From: an uncultured Cardiobacterium sp.
Lineage (GTDB): Bacteria; Pseudomonadota; Gammaproteobacteria; Cardiobacteriales; Cardiobacteriaceae
Reading direction: 5' to 3'
DNA length: 27,256 nucleotides
Assembly: GCF_938028185.1 (NCBI RefSeq)
Contig: NZ_CALJAH010000397.1
Coordinates: forward strand, 1-27,256
This document shows positions 15,203-21,514 of the stretch, piece after piece. The position numbers and the translations under genes were made by a program. The notes below the pieces were generated by a model that made no database searches, was not told the DNA's origin, and saw only the letters and a list, made by a program, of their open reading frames with translations. Position 1 is the stretch's first letter; every line of letters starts with the position of its first letter.

Positions 15203-15709
15203 TCAGCCGTTTGCGGGGAACCAGCTCGCGGGTGGCTGGGCGAGCATGGCCTTGAGGTTTTCGCTGCACAGCCAAGCGGTTGTGCCATCGTCAAGGTAGT
15301 GCGCGTGGTGATAGGTGTTGTAACCGCCGAGGGTGTAGGGTTTGCCGTCAAGGGTGAGGGTGAGCGGGCGCGGGTTGGGTGGTGCCTTGAGGTCGGCGAG
15401 GGGCTGCGGGCTGTGGCAGGTGGCGAGGATGTCCAGCATTTGTTCGGCTCTGCCGGGGCGGACGGGTTTGCCGTCACCCGTCCAGCCGCTGCTGCCGCGC
15501 TCAAGGATGATGGCGCTGTCTTTTTGGGTGATGGCGATGCGCTGCACCCGCGCCGGGTCAAGGAAGCGGTCGGCGTGGTCAAGGCGGTAGTCAAGGGTAA
15601 GGAAGGTCGCAAGCAGGGCGAGCCAGAGGAGGAGAGAGACGCTGGGCATGGGTTGACGGAATGTCTGGAATGGCGCTGATGCCGGAAGAGGTCGCGCAGC
15701 CGCAGCCAT
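15203..15709 (-). CDS. Unknown protein with one N-terminal membrane helix
   Basis: 168 residues from the ATG at 15709, which has GGAGG nine bases upstream. A second ATG at 15649 (148 residues) would put the helix at the very N-terminus but has no ribosome site. The helix is S-V-S-L-L-L-W-L-A-L-L-A-T-F-L-T-L. The soluble part has the pattern R-V-Q-R-I-A-I-T, S-A-I-I-L-E-R, then G-W-T-G-D-G-K-P-V, A-E-Q-M-L-D-I-L, and later L-T-L-T-L-D-G-K-P-Y-T-L-G. This resembles DUF4340-like periplasmic domains, weakly. It lies between rho and opgG in the same direction; nothing ties it to glucan synthesis. Confidence 0.65.
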   Translation of the reverse strand: MAAAARPLPASAPFQTFRQPMPSVSLLLWLALLATFLTLDYRLDHADRFLDPARVQRIAITQKDSAIILERGSSGWTGDGKPVRPGRAEQMLDILATCHSPQPLADLKAPPNPRPLTLTLDGKPYTLGGYNTYHHAHYLDDGTTAWLCSENLKAMLAQPPASWFPANG

Positions 15710-15760
15710 TGCCCGTCCCCTCCGCTATTCTGCAAGGGGCGGGGAATGGAAGCGCACGGG

Positions 15761-17023
15761 TTATTTGACGTTCTTCATCGACTGGAAGAATTCTTCGTTG
15801 GTCTTGGTGTTTTTCAGGCGTTCGAGCAAAAATTCGCTCGCTTGCAGTTCGTCCATCGGGTGCAGGATTTTGCGCAGTATCCAGGTTTTTTGCAGGACGT
15901 CCGGGTCTATCATCAGCTCTTCGCGGCGCGTGCCGGAGGGGTTGATGTCTATCGCCGGGAAGATGCGTTTTTCGGCGATGCGGCGGTTCAGGTGGATTTC
16001 CATGTTGCCGGTGCCCTTGAATTCTTCGTAGATGACTTCGTCCATTTTCGAGCCGGTGTCTATCAGGGCGGTGGCGATGATGGTGAGCGAGCCGGCTTCT
16101 TCGGTGTTGCGCGCCGCGCCAAAGAAGCGTTTCGGGCGTTGCAGCGCGCTGGCATCGACGCCGCCGCTCAAGATTTTGCTGGATGCCGGGGTGATGGTGT
16201 TGTAGGCACGCGCCAGGCGGGTGATGGAGTCGCAGAGGATGATGACGTCTTTTTTGTGTTCGACCAGACGTTTGGCTTTTTCGATGACCATTTCTGCGAC
16301 CTGCACGTGGCGCTGCGCAGGTTCGTCAAAGGTGGAGGAGATGACTTCGCCCCTGACGCTGCGCTGCATTTCGGTGACTTCTTCCGGGCGCTCGTCGATG
16401 AGGAGGACGATGAGGTAGCATTCGGGGTGGTTGTGGCTGATGGACTGGGCGATGTTTTGCAGCATCACGGTTTTGCCCGCTTTCGGTGGCGAGACGATGA
16501 GGCCGCGCTGGCCTTTGCCGATGGGCGCGATGAGGTCAATCATGCGCGGGGTGATGTCTTCGCTGCTGCCGTTGCCGAGCTCCAGTTTGAGCATTTCGTC
16601 GGCGTGCAGCGGGGTCAGGTTTTCAAAGGGGATTTTGTGTCTGGCGGCGCCGCGTTCGTCGTAGTTGATGCTGTCGATTTTGGTGAGGGCGAAGTAGCGT
16701 TCGTTGTCTTTCGGCGGGCGGATTTTGCCGGTGATGGTGTCGCCGGTGCGCAGGTTGCCGCGGCGGATGAGGCCGGGCGGGACGTAGATGTCGTCCGGGT
16801 TGGCCTGGTAGGAGTTCACTTCGGCGCGGAGGAAGCCGTAGCCGTCTTGCAGGAGTTCGAGGGTGCCGTCGCCGCTGATTTCTTCGCCGCCTTTGGCGTG
16901 CGCTTTGAGGATGCTGAAGATGAGGTCTTGTTTGCGTTTGCGGGAGATGTCGTCAAGTCCCATGGATTCGGCGAGTTCGAGGATTTCCTGGGAGCTTTTT
17001 TGTTTTAGTTCGCTGAGGTTCAT
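15761..17023 (-). CDS. rho: Transcription termination factor Rho
   Basis: 420 residues, normal for E. coli-type Rho (419). It is a hexameric RNA-dependent ATPase that ends transcription. The N-terminal RNA-binding domain has D-G-Y-G-F-L-R (60-66); the ATPase has the Walker A sequence S-P-P-K-A-G-K-T (178-185), L-L-I-D-E-R-P-E-E-V-T (Walker B region) and the Q/R-loop S-G-G-V-D-A-S-A-L-Q near 285. There is no insertion domain. It lies 55 bp downstream of trxA, the same pairing as in E. coli, and a short hairpin lies in that gap. Confidence 0.98.
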   Translation of the reverse strand: MNLSELKQKSSQEILELAESMGLDDISRKRKQDLIFSILKAHAKGGEEISGDGTLELLQDGYGFLRAEVNSYQANPDDIYVPPGLIRRGNLRTGDTITGKIRPPKDNERYFALTKIDSINYDERGAARHKIPFENLTPLHADEMLKLELGNGSSEDITPRMIDLIAPIGKGQRGLIVSPPKAGKTVMLQNIAQSISHNHPECYLIVLLIDERPEEVTEMQRSVRGEVISSTFDEPAQRHVQVAEMVIEKAKRLVEHKKDVIILCDSITRLARAYNTITPASSKILSGGVDASALQRPKRFFGAARNTEEAGSLTIIATALIDTGSKMDEVIYEEFKGTGNMEIHLNRRIAEKRIFPAIDINPSGTRREELMIDPDVLQKTWILRKILHPMDELQASEFLLERLKNTKTNEEFFQSMKNVK

Positions 17024-17050
17024 ACGGTGTGGTGATGGCTGGGAATGTTT

Positions 17051-17071
17051 GCCCCCGCGTGATGCGGGGGC
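17051..17071 (-). terminator. Hairpin in the trxA-rho gap
   Basis: An 8-bp stem (GCCCCCGC at 17051-17058, loop GTGAT, GCGGGGGC at 17064-17071) sits just after the trxA stop. On the minus strand only AAACATT follows, not a U run, so it is at best a weak terminator. It may instead stabilise the trxA 3' end or belong to the rho leader, which is autoregulated in E. coli. Confidence 0.4.
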
Positions 17072-17078
17072 GGGTGGG

Positions 17079-17405
17079 TCATGACATATGCGGTTTGGCG
17101 AAGTTCAGCAGGTCTTCTTTGCTCGCAAGGCCGATGTGGGTATCGACGTGCGCGCCGTTTTTGAAGAGCAGCAGCGTCGGGATGGAACGGATGCCGTATT
17201 GTGCGGCGAGGTCGTTGTTCGCATCAACATCGACCTTGACGATTTTTAGCTTGCCGTCGGTTTCGGCGGCAAGGGCTTCGAGTTCGGGGGCGATGGCCTT
17301 GCACGGGCCGCACCAGGTCGCCCAGAAATCGACGATGACGGGTACGCTGGCGCCAATTACTTCGGCCTGAAAGTTGGCCTCGCTGACTGCGATAGGTTTG
17401 CTCAT
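17079..17405 (-). CDS. trxA: Thioredoxin 1
   Basis: 108 residues, full length. It is a cytoplasmic dithiol-disulfide oxidoreductase serving ribonucleotide reductase and other partners. The active site W-C-G-P-C is at 31-35 within D-F-W-A-T-W-C-G-P-C-K, and the cis-proline loop S-I-P-T lies near residue 75. It is followed by rho. The upstream neighbour pyrE ends 203 bp before the start, leaving room for its own promoter. Confidence 0.97.
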   Translation of the reverse strand: MSKPIAVSEANFQAEVIGASVPVIVDFWATWCGPCKAIAPELEALAAETDGKLKIVKVDVDANNDLAAQYGIRSIPTLLLFKNGAHVDTHIGLASKEDLLNFAKPHMS

Positions 17406-17544
17406 GGATAGTCTCCGGTTGGGATGTGTGCGGACGGCGAATCGGCGCTGCGGTATTGCACCGCAGGGGATGGAAGTTAAAGGGGGATTCGCGTCGGCGG
17501 GTAAAGAAGAACCGCGCAGGAGGCGCGGCGGGAAAGCGGCGCGC

Positions 17545-17573
17545 AGTATAGCCGCTTCGCCGCCTGTTTCCTA
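17545..17573 (-). promoter_or_regulatory. Possible promoter for trxA(-rho)
   Basis: TATACT on the minus strand (plus 17545-17550) is a good -10 box in the pyrE-trxA gap. The -35 at 17 bp (TAGGAA) is poor. The leader would be about 130 nt. Confidence 0.35.
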
Positions 17574-17608
17574 CTGCCGCGCCTAAATGGCGGCGAAAAA
17601 AGGGCTTT

Positions 17609-18271
17609 TCAAGCGCGTGCGCCGTAGCGGGCGCGGTAGGCCTGCATCGCGGGCAGATGGGCGGCGAGCGCGGCATCGCTGCCGATGTATTGCAGCAGGT
17701 CATCGAGGGTGACGACAGCGGCGGTGGTGAGTTTTTCCGCGTTGGCAAGGCGGGCAAGGGCGGTGTCGCCGCCATCAACGGTTTCCTGACGGTCAAGCGC
17801 GACGACAACCGCGACCGGTTCGGCGGCTGCCGCGCGCAGCACCGTCAGCGATTCGCGGATGGCGGTACCGGCGGTCAGCACGTCGTCGAGAATCAGCACC
17901 CGTTTGCCCGCGAGCGGCGCGCCGACCAGCGTGCCGCCTTCGCCGTGGTCTTTCGCTTCCTTGCGGTTGAACGTCCACGGCAGCGACAGCCCATGCTCGG
18001 CGTGCAGCACCACCGCCACCGCCGCCACCAGCGGGATGCCCTTGTACGCCGGGCCGTAAAGCGCGTCAAAGGCGATGCCTTCGTCGCGCAGCCGCAGCAC
18101 GGTCGCCGCATAAGCGCGCGCCATTACCGTCAGCGCCTCGCCCGTGGCAAACGCGCCCGCGTTGAAAAAATACGGGCTTTGCCGCCCCGATTTCAGGGTG
18201 AAATCGCCGAATTTCAGCGCCGCCACCGCCAGCGCCGCGCACAAGAAATCTTTTTGATAGACTGCCAGCAT
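17609..18271 (-). CDS. pyrE: Orotate phosphoribosyltransferase
   Basis: 220 residues from the ATG at 18271, preceded by GAGG at six bases. It joins orotate and PRPP to give OMP in pyrimidine synthesis. The PRPP-binding loop R-V-L-I-L-D-D-V-L-T-A-G-T-A and the K-x-G-D-F-T-L-K-S-G-R-Q-S-P-Y-F start are typical; E. coli PyrE is 213 aa. The frame stays open upstream through a degraded copy of the xth start, but that stretch is not PyrE-like. Its immediate upstream region is only 46 bp to the terminator of the lipoprotein gene, so any promoter must be very short or lie across that terminator. Confidence 0.96.
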   Translation of the reverse strand: MLAVYQKDFLCAALAVAALKFGDFTLKSGRQSPYFFNAGAFATGEALTVMARAYAATVLRLRDEGIAFDALYGPAYKGIPLVAAVAVVLHAEHGLSLPWTFNRKEAKDHGEGGTLVGAPLAGKRVLILDDVLTAGTAIRESLTVLRAAAAEPVAVVVALDRQETVDGGDTALARLANAEKLTTAAVVTLDDLLQYIGSDAALAAHLPAMQAYRARYGARA

Positions 18272-18314
18272 CACTTGCCTCAAAAAAATAGTTTCAAAAT
18301 CATCATGTTTAATG
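18231..18314. repeat. Direct repeat, left copy (pyrE start plus relic of xth start)
   Basis: Bases 18231-18280 match 19441-19490 at 46 of 50 positions. After a short gap the match resumes with TTCAAAATCATC. In this copy the pyrE start is functional, while the xth-like end has lost its start codon (ATAG in place of ATG). See the right copy at 19441-19530. Confidence 0.85.
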
Positions 18315-18319
18315 AAAAA

Positions 18320-18337
18320 CCCGCCCGAAGGGGCGGG
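18320..18337 (-). terminator. Rho-independent terminator after the surface lipoprotein gene
   Basis: A 7-bp GC stem (CCCGCCC at 18320-18326, loop GAAG, GGGCGGG at 18331-18337) gives, on the minus strand, a hairpin followed by TTTTTC. It lies 14 bp beyond the lipoprotein stop codon and 48 bp before the pyrE start codon, isolating the two genes. Confidence 0.85.
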
Positions 18338-18351
18338 CTGCAAAAGGCGGA

Positions 18352-19188
18352 TTACATCCTTCTCGCGCCGAAAGAACCCATCACCGGCGTCGGTTCGTCG
18401 ATACCGGGAATATCGGTGGCGGTGCCCTTGAAGACGCCGCCCACCTGTTCGGCTGCGGGGCCGTAGAACTGCCCCTGCATTTCCACGCCGTTTTTGACGC
18501 CGCTGAACGCATTGCCGTTGATGGTACCGCCCAGCGCAATCGGGTTGACGCGGCTGTCGCCATAGACTTCGCCGTCAATCGTTTTTTCGCCGAAATTCAC
18601 ATGAAACGAGGAAAGCCCGGTGCGGAAAGCCGGGTTGGTGCCCATCGCAAAGGTACTGAGGCCAATATAGTAAGTATCACCGTCCGTGGGTACCTTGTCA
18701 GCGGGGGTCGCGTCGCCGACGGCAAACACATGGTGCTGTTTCCCGTCAAAATCCGTATGGAAGCCAAAGCGGACATAACTCAGGATATTGCGTCCGTTGG
18801 TAACGGTGCGGTTTTTGCCGTCATCGGAGAGCGTGCCGAAATTCTGTGCCTCAAACTCCGGGCGGGCAACGGTAATATTGTGGCCGTTAATGGAGATGAC
18901 CGAATTGCGGTCGCCGCTGACGCCCACGCGGCGGGCAGTCGTCAAATCATTCCGTTCGGCGGTCAGGGCTGCGCCCGCAATGGCCGGCGACGCGGCAGGT
19001 GCCGGGGCGGTGGGAGTGGCGGGCTGGCGTGACGGATTGACATTGCCAGACTGGGCGGACGGGTTCGGGACGGCGGGGGGAGCCTTGGGATCGGCAGGTT
19101 GCGCGTCGCTGTCGTCACCGCCGCCACCGCACGCGGAAAGCGACAATGCGGCGGCACAAACACAAGCCATCAGTATGGATTTCTTCAT
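18352..19188 (-). CDS. TbpB/Slam-type surface lipoprotein
   Basis: 278 residues from the ATG at 19188, with AGGA eight bases upstream. The signal peptide ends in L-S-L-S-A-C, lipid-modified at Cys20, followed by G-G-G-G-D-D and a long Pro/Ala-rich linker to about residue 70. The C-terminal half has the eight-stranded barrel signature of transferrin-binding protein B-like lipoproteins: L-G-G-T-I-N-G-N-A-F-S-G, then G-Q-F-Y-G-P-A-A-E-Q-V-G-G-V-F-K-G near 247-263. Relatives (TbpB, HpuA, factor H binding protein) bind host iron proteins or complement factors and are exported by Slam; the ligand here is unknown and no Slam gene is in the window. One barrel only, much shorter than TbpB. The gene is flanked by duplicated pyrE/xth sequence, which suggests acquisition. 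Confidence 0.82.
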   Translation of the reverse strand: MKKSILMACVCAAALSLSACGGGGDDSDAQPADPKAPPAVPNPSAQSGNVNPSRQPATPTAPAPAASPAIAGAALTAERNDLTTARRVGVSGDRNSVISINGHNITVARPEFEAQNFGTLSDDGKNRTVTNGRNILSYVRFGFHTDFDGKQHHVFAVGDATPADKVPTDGDTYYIGLSTFAMGTNPAFRTGLSSFHVNFGEKTIDGEVYGDSRVNPIALGGTINGNAFSGVKNGVEMQGQFYGPAAEQVGGVFKGTATDIPGIDEPTPVMGSFGARRM

Positions 19189-19204
19189 AAAAACATTCCT
19201 TTCA

Positions 19205-19229
19205 AATAAAAAAGCGCCCCTGCGGGCGC
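19205..19229 (-). terminator. Terminator-like hairpin in the lipoprotein leader
   Basis: GCGCCC (19214-19219), loop CTGC, GGGCGC (19224-19229). On the minus strand it is followed by TTTTTTATT and then directly by the ribosome site of the lipoprotein gene. No upstream minus-strand gene needs a terminator here. It may be an attenuator, or a 5' hairpin at the transcript start if the TAGAAT box at 19235-19240 is the promoter. Confidence 0.45.
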
Positions 19230-19383
19230 GCGCAATTCTAGCGGACTTTCCTCTGTATGGCACCGCCTTTTGCCGCGCCAGGGCGTGTTTGCCATTCAGC
19301 CCGTGGCGACGTGTACCGGGGCTCATTCATGCGATACAAACAGGGTTCTGTAGCAAGGCGCAGGGGCTTTGCTTGCATCGCTA

Positions 19384-19414
19384 TACATACACATTGAGCG
19401 CTCAGGTGTATGTA
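19384..19414. repeat. 31-bp nested palindrome, copy B
   Basis: TACATACACA, TT, GAGCGCTC (19396-19403), A, GGTGTATGTA (19405-19414). It differs from copy A (7401-7431) at two positions and is intergenic, inside the segment bounded by the pyrE/xth direct repeats. No flanking duplication is seen around this copy. Confidence 0.8.
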
Positions 19415-19440
19415 AATAAATGGCGCGGGGTACTGCCACG

Positions 19441-19530
19441 GGCGCCGCGCGCAAGAAATCTTTTTGATAGACTGCCAGCATCAATTACCTCACAAGCACA
19501 AAAAAATGTTCAAAATCATCACCTTTAACG
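19441..19530. repeat. Direct repeat, right copy (relic of pyrE start plus functional xth start)
   Basis: This copy carries the complement of the first pyrE codons including the start (CAT at 19479-19481), but the pyrE frame is broken off at about 19440. It is followed 24 bp on by the real xth ATG. Together with the left copy (18231-18314; offset 1210 bp) it brackets the lipoprotein gene. Confidence 0.85.
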
Positions 19531-20282
19531 CCAACGGCATCCGATCCGCCGCGCGCAAGGGCTTCTTCCAATGGCTCGGCGCGCAGGACGCCGACGCCGT
19601 CTGCATCCAGGAAACCAAGGCGCAACTGCCGCAACTGGAAGGCGACAGCACCTATTTTCCGCTCACGCACAACTACTACCACGACGCGGAAAAGAAGGGC
19701 TACAGCGGCGTCGCATTGTACCTGAAACACCCGCCGCAACAGGTGCAGCACGGCATCGGCTGGGCGGAAATCGACAGCGAGGGGCGCTATCTGGAGGCGC
19801 GTTACCCCGGCTTCGCGCTCATCAGCCTCTATATGCACAGCGGCACCAGCGGCGAAGAGCGTCAGGCGAAAAAAGAAGCCTTCATGGCGAAACTGGCACC
19901 GTGGCTGAACGCGCGGGTGGCGGCGGGCGAGCGCCTCATCCTCTGCGGCGACATCAACATCGCCCACACCGAAAAAGACCTGAAAAACTGGAAAGGCAAC
20001 CTGAAAAACAGCGGCTTCCTGCCGCAGGAGCGCGCCTGGCTGTCCGAGCTGTTCGCAGGCGAATTTCGCGACGCCTTCCGCCTCGTCCACCCCGAACTGG
20101 AGCAATACACCTGGTGGAGCCAGCGCGGCAACGCCCGCGCCAACAACGTCGGCTGGCGCATCGACTACCAGATTGTCAGCGCCAACCTCGCCGCGCAGGT
20201 GGAAAGCGCCAGCGTTTACACCGGCGAAAACTTCTCCGACCACGCGCCGCTCATCATCACTTACCGCGATTTGCAGGGGTGA
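19506..20282 (+). CDS. xth: Exodeoxyribonuclease III (AP endonuclease)
   Basis: 258 residues from the ATG at 19506. It cleaves DNA at abasic sites and removes nucleotides 3' to 5' in base excision repair. Active-site residues of the family are all present: N-A-N-G-I-R (8-13), Q-E-T-K with Glu36, G-D-I-N with Asp149 and Asn151, R-I-D-Y with Asp220 and S-D-H-A-P-L with Asp245 and His246. Pseudomonas Crc, a relative also encoded beside pyrE, has lost catalytic residues, so this protein should be an active nuclease and not a Crc. No clear Shine-Dalgarno is seen. The start sits inside a sequence duplicated upstream of pyrE. An AraC-type regulator gene begins 17 bp after the stop. Confidence 0.94.
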   Translation: MFKIITFNANGIRSAARKGFFQWLGAQDADAVCIQETKAQLPQLEGDSTYFPLTHNYYHDAEKKGYSGVALYLKHPPQQVQHGIGWAEIDSEGRYLEARYPGFALISLYMHSGTSGEERQAKKEAFMAKLAPWLNARVAAGERLILCGDINIAHTEKDLKNWKGNLKNSGFLPQERAWLSELFAGEFRDAFRLVHPELEQYTWWSQRGNARANNVGWRIDYQIVSANLAAQVESASVYTGENFSDHAPLIITYRDLQG

Positions 20283-20299
20283 ACCTTTCCCGCACCGCC

Positions 20300-21217
20300 A
20301 TGCCCACCGATTACGCCAGGCGCCTACGCCCGGTCATCCGCCATCTTGAACAGCATTACCGCGAGCCGCTTGACCTCACCGCGCTTGCCGACATGGCGGC
20401 GCTGTCGCCTTACCATTTCCACCGCATCTACAAAGCGGTTGTCGGCGAAACGCCTGCTACGACCGTGCGCCGTCTGCGTCTGGAAAACATCGCACGCCAG
20501 CTCTTTTACGATGCCAACGCTAACATTACTGCCCTCGCGCTTGAGCACGGCTACGCCAGCTCGCAGGCGCTGGCCAAGGCGTTCCGCGCCCATTTCGGCA
20601 TCACCGCGAGCGAGCTGCGCGCCTGCCGCGACCTCGCAAGCTATATCGCGACCCTGCAAAACAGCAAAATCGGACACCTGCTGCACAAAACGGGACACGC
20701 CGCCCGCCCGGCACAGGGCGATACTGTCGCGGTCATCAACCCACAGGAGCAAACCATGACCAGCGATATGCAAACGACCACCCTCGCGCCATGTACCGTC
20801 GCCTACATCCGCGTCGTCGGCGAATACGGCAAGAACTATGCGGCTGCGACCAACCGTCTCTACCAATGGGCGGGCGCGCACGGCTTGGCCGATGGCGAAT
20901 GTCTCTATATCTACCTCGACAGCCCGGAAATCACGCCCGCCGACAAATGCCGCACCGACATTTGCCTCACCGTGCCGGAAGACGCGCCAACCGCCGACGA
21001 TATCGAAAAGCAGCGGCTGCCCGGCGGCAGTTACGCCGTCATTCGCCGTACGGTCAGCGATCCGGCGCAGTACCGCGTGTATTGGGAAGAAATCATAGCG
21101 GCGGTCATCGCCGCGCGGCTGGAAATCGACAACCGTCCCTGTTTTGAACGTTATCACCACTACGACGATGCCAGCGGCGTGGCTGATGTCAGTTTTTGCG
21201 TGGCGGTAGTGCTGTAA
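20300..21217 (+). CDS. AraC-family regulator with C-terminal GyrI-like ligand domain
   Basis: 305 residues from the ATG at 20300; a GTG at 20279 overlapping the xth stop is an alternative start. Residues about 8-110 are an AraC/XylS DNA-binding domain with two helix-turn-helix units (L-A-D-M-A-A-L-S-P-Y-H-F-H-R-I-Y-K and A-L-E-H-G-Y-A-S-S-Q-A-L-A-K-A-F-R-A-H-F-G). After a linker, residues about 150-305 are a GyrI-like (SbmC/Rob-type) domain, ending in Y-H-H-Y-D-D and F-C-V-A-V-V-L. The order HTH first, GyrI second is that of E. coli Rob and related stress regulators, which sense small hydrophobic ligands. Targets are unknown. It follows xth closely and ends at a terminator, so the two are probably co-transcribed. 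Confidence 0.88.
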   Translation: MPTDYARRLRPVIRHLEQHYREPLDLTALADMAALSPYHFHRIYKAVVGETPATTVRRLRLENIARQLFYDANANITALALEHGYASSQALAKAFRAHFGITASELRACRDLASYIATLQNSKIGHLLHKTGHAARPAQGDTVAVINPQEQTMTSDMQTTTLAPCTVAYIRVVGEYGKNYAAATNRLYQWAGAHGLADGECLYIYLDSPEITPADKCRTDICLTVPEDAPTADDIEKQRLPGGSYAVIRRTVSDPAQYRVYWEEIIAAVIAARLEIDNRPCFERYHHYDDASGVADVSFCVAVVL

Positions 21218-21230
21218 AGCGCATGGCAAC

Positions 21231-21256
21231 AACCGGGCAAATGCCCGGTTTTTTTT
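21231..21256 (+). terminator. Rho-independent terminator after the AraC-GyrI gene
   Basis: AACCGGGC (21231-21238), loop AAAT (21239-21242 region), GCCCGGTT (21243-21250) and a run of T to 21256, starting 13 bp after the stop codon. Confidence 0.9.
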
Positions 21257-21331
21257 GCGCCCGTCAGCGCATTTCGGCGGCTGGCACAGAAATTTGTGAG
21301 TATCGTTATAAAAAACTGTGGATTCCCCACT

Positions 21332-21360
21332 TTTTTCTGCGGTTATCTGTGGATTATAAT
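21332..21360 (+). promoter_or_regulatory. Possible promoter for the phn transporter operon
   Basis: A perfect TATAAT at 21355-21360 lies in an AT-rich patch. The -35 at 17 bp (TTTTTC) is weak, so an activator may be needed. CTGTGGATT occurs twice (21316-21324 and 21347-21355). The leader to phnD would be about 150 nt. Confidence 0.5.
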
Positions 21361-21371
21361 AGGTTTAGATT

Positions 21372-21417
21372 GTTGAAATGTGTGAATTGTCGCACTGCCG
21401 GATGCGCATCTTTCAAC
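21372..21417 (+). promoter_or_regulatory. Structured leader upstream of phnD
   Basis: GTTGAAA (21372-21378) can pair with TTTCAAC (21411-21417), enclosing a perfect palindrome GATGCGCATC (21401-21410). Further on CAGGA and TCCTG (about 21454-21478) can form a second stem. No known riboswitch class is recognised. Confidence 0.3.
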
Positions 21418-21514
21418 GCTACCGTTTGTTTTTCAGGCGGTTATCCCCTTGCAGGAATCAACAGCTTTTGGTCCTGAAGGTTTGCCTCTCCCCACATCCA
21501 TAATGGAGCTCATG

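Larger units (their letters stand above)
19189..19505. other. Intergenic region between lipoprotein gene and xth (317 bp)
   Basis: No gene is seen. It contains a hairpin with a U run just before the lipoprotein ribosome site (19205-19229), a possible TAGAAT -10 box on the minus strand (19235-19240), the second 31-bp nested palindrome (19384-19414) and the right copy of the pyrE/xth direct repeat (from 19441). Confidence 0.5.

Noticed and set aside
13537..15735. Extended 732-codon reading of the opgG frame
   Set aside because: The first 215 codons overlap another gene in a different frame, are low-complexity, and precede a clear Tat signal at 15090.
19571..20299. Plus-strand frame upstream of and continuous with the AraC-GyrI gene
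   Set aside because: It is an Arg-rich shadow of xth in another frame; the AraC domain begins at about 20300.
21316..21355. DnaA-box-like TGTGGATT motifs
   Set aside because: Neither copy matches the consensus fully, and there is no cluster or origin-type neighbourhood.
21316..21360. Possible Pho box (CTGCGGT/CTGTGGA repeats) before phnD
   Set aside because: Spacing is 10 rather than 11 bp, each half matches the consensus at only about four of seven positions, and it abuts the -10 box instead of lying further upstream.
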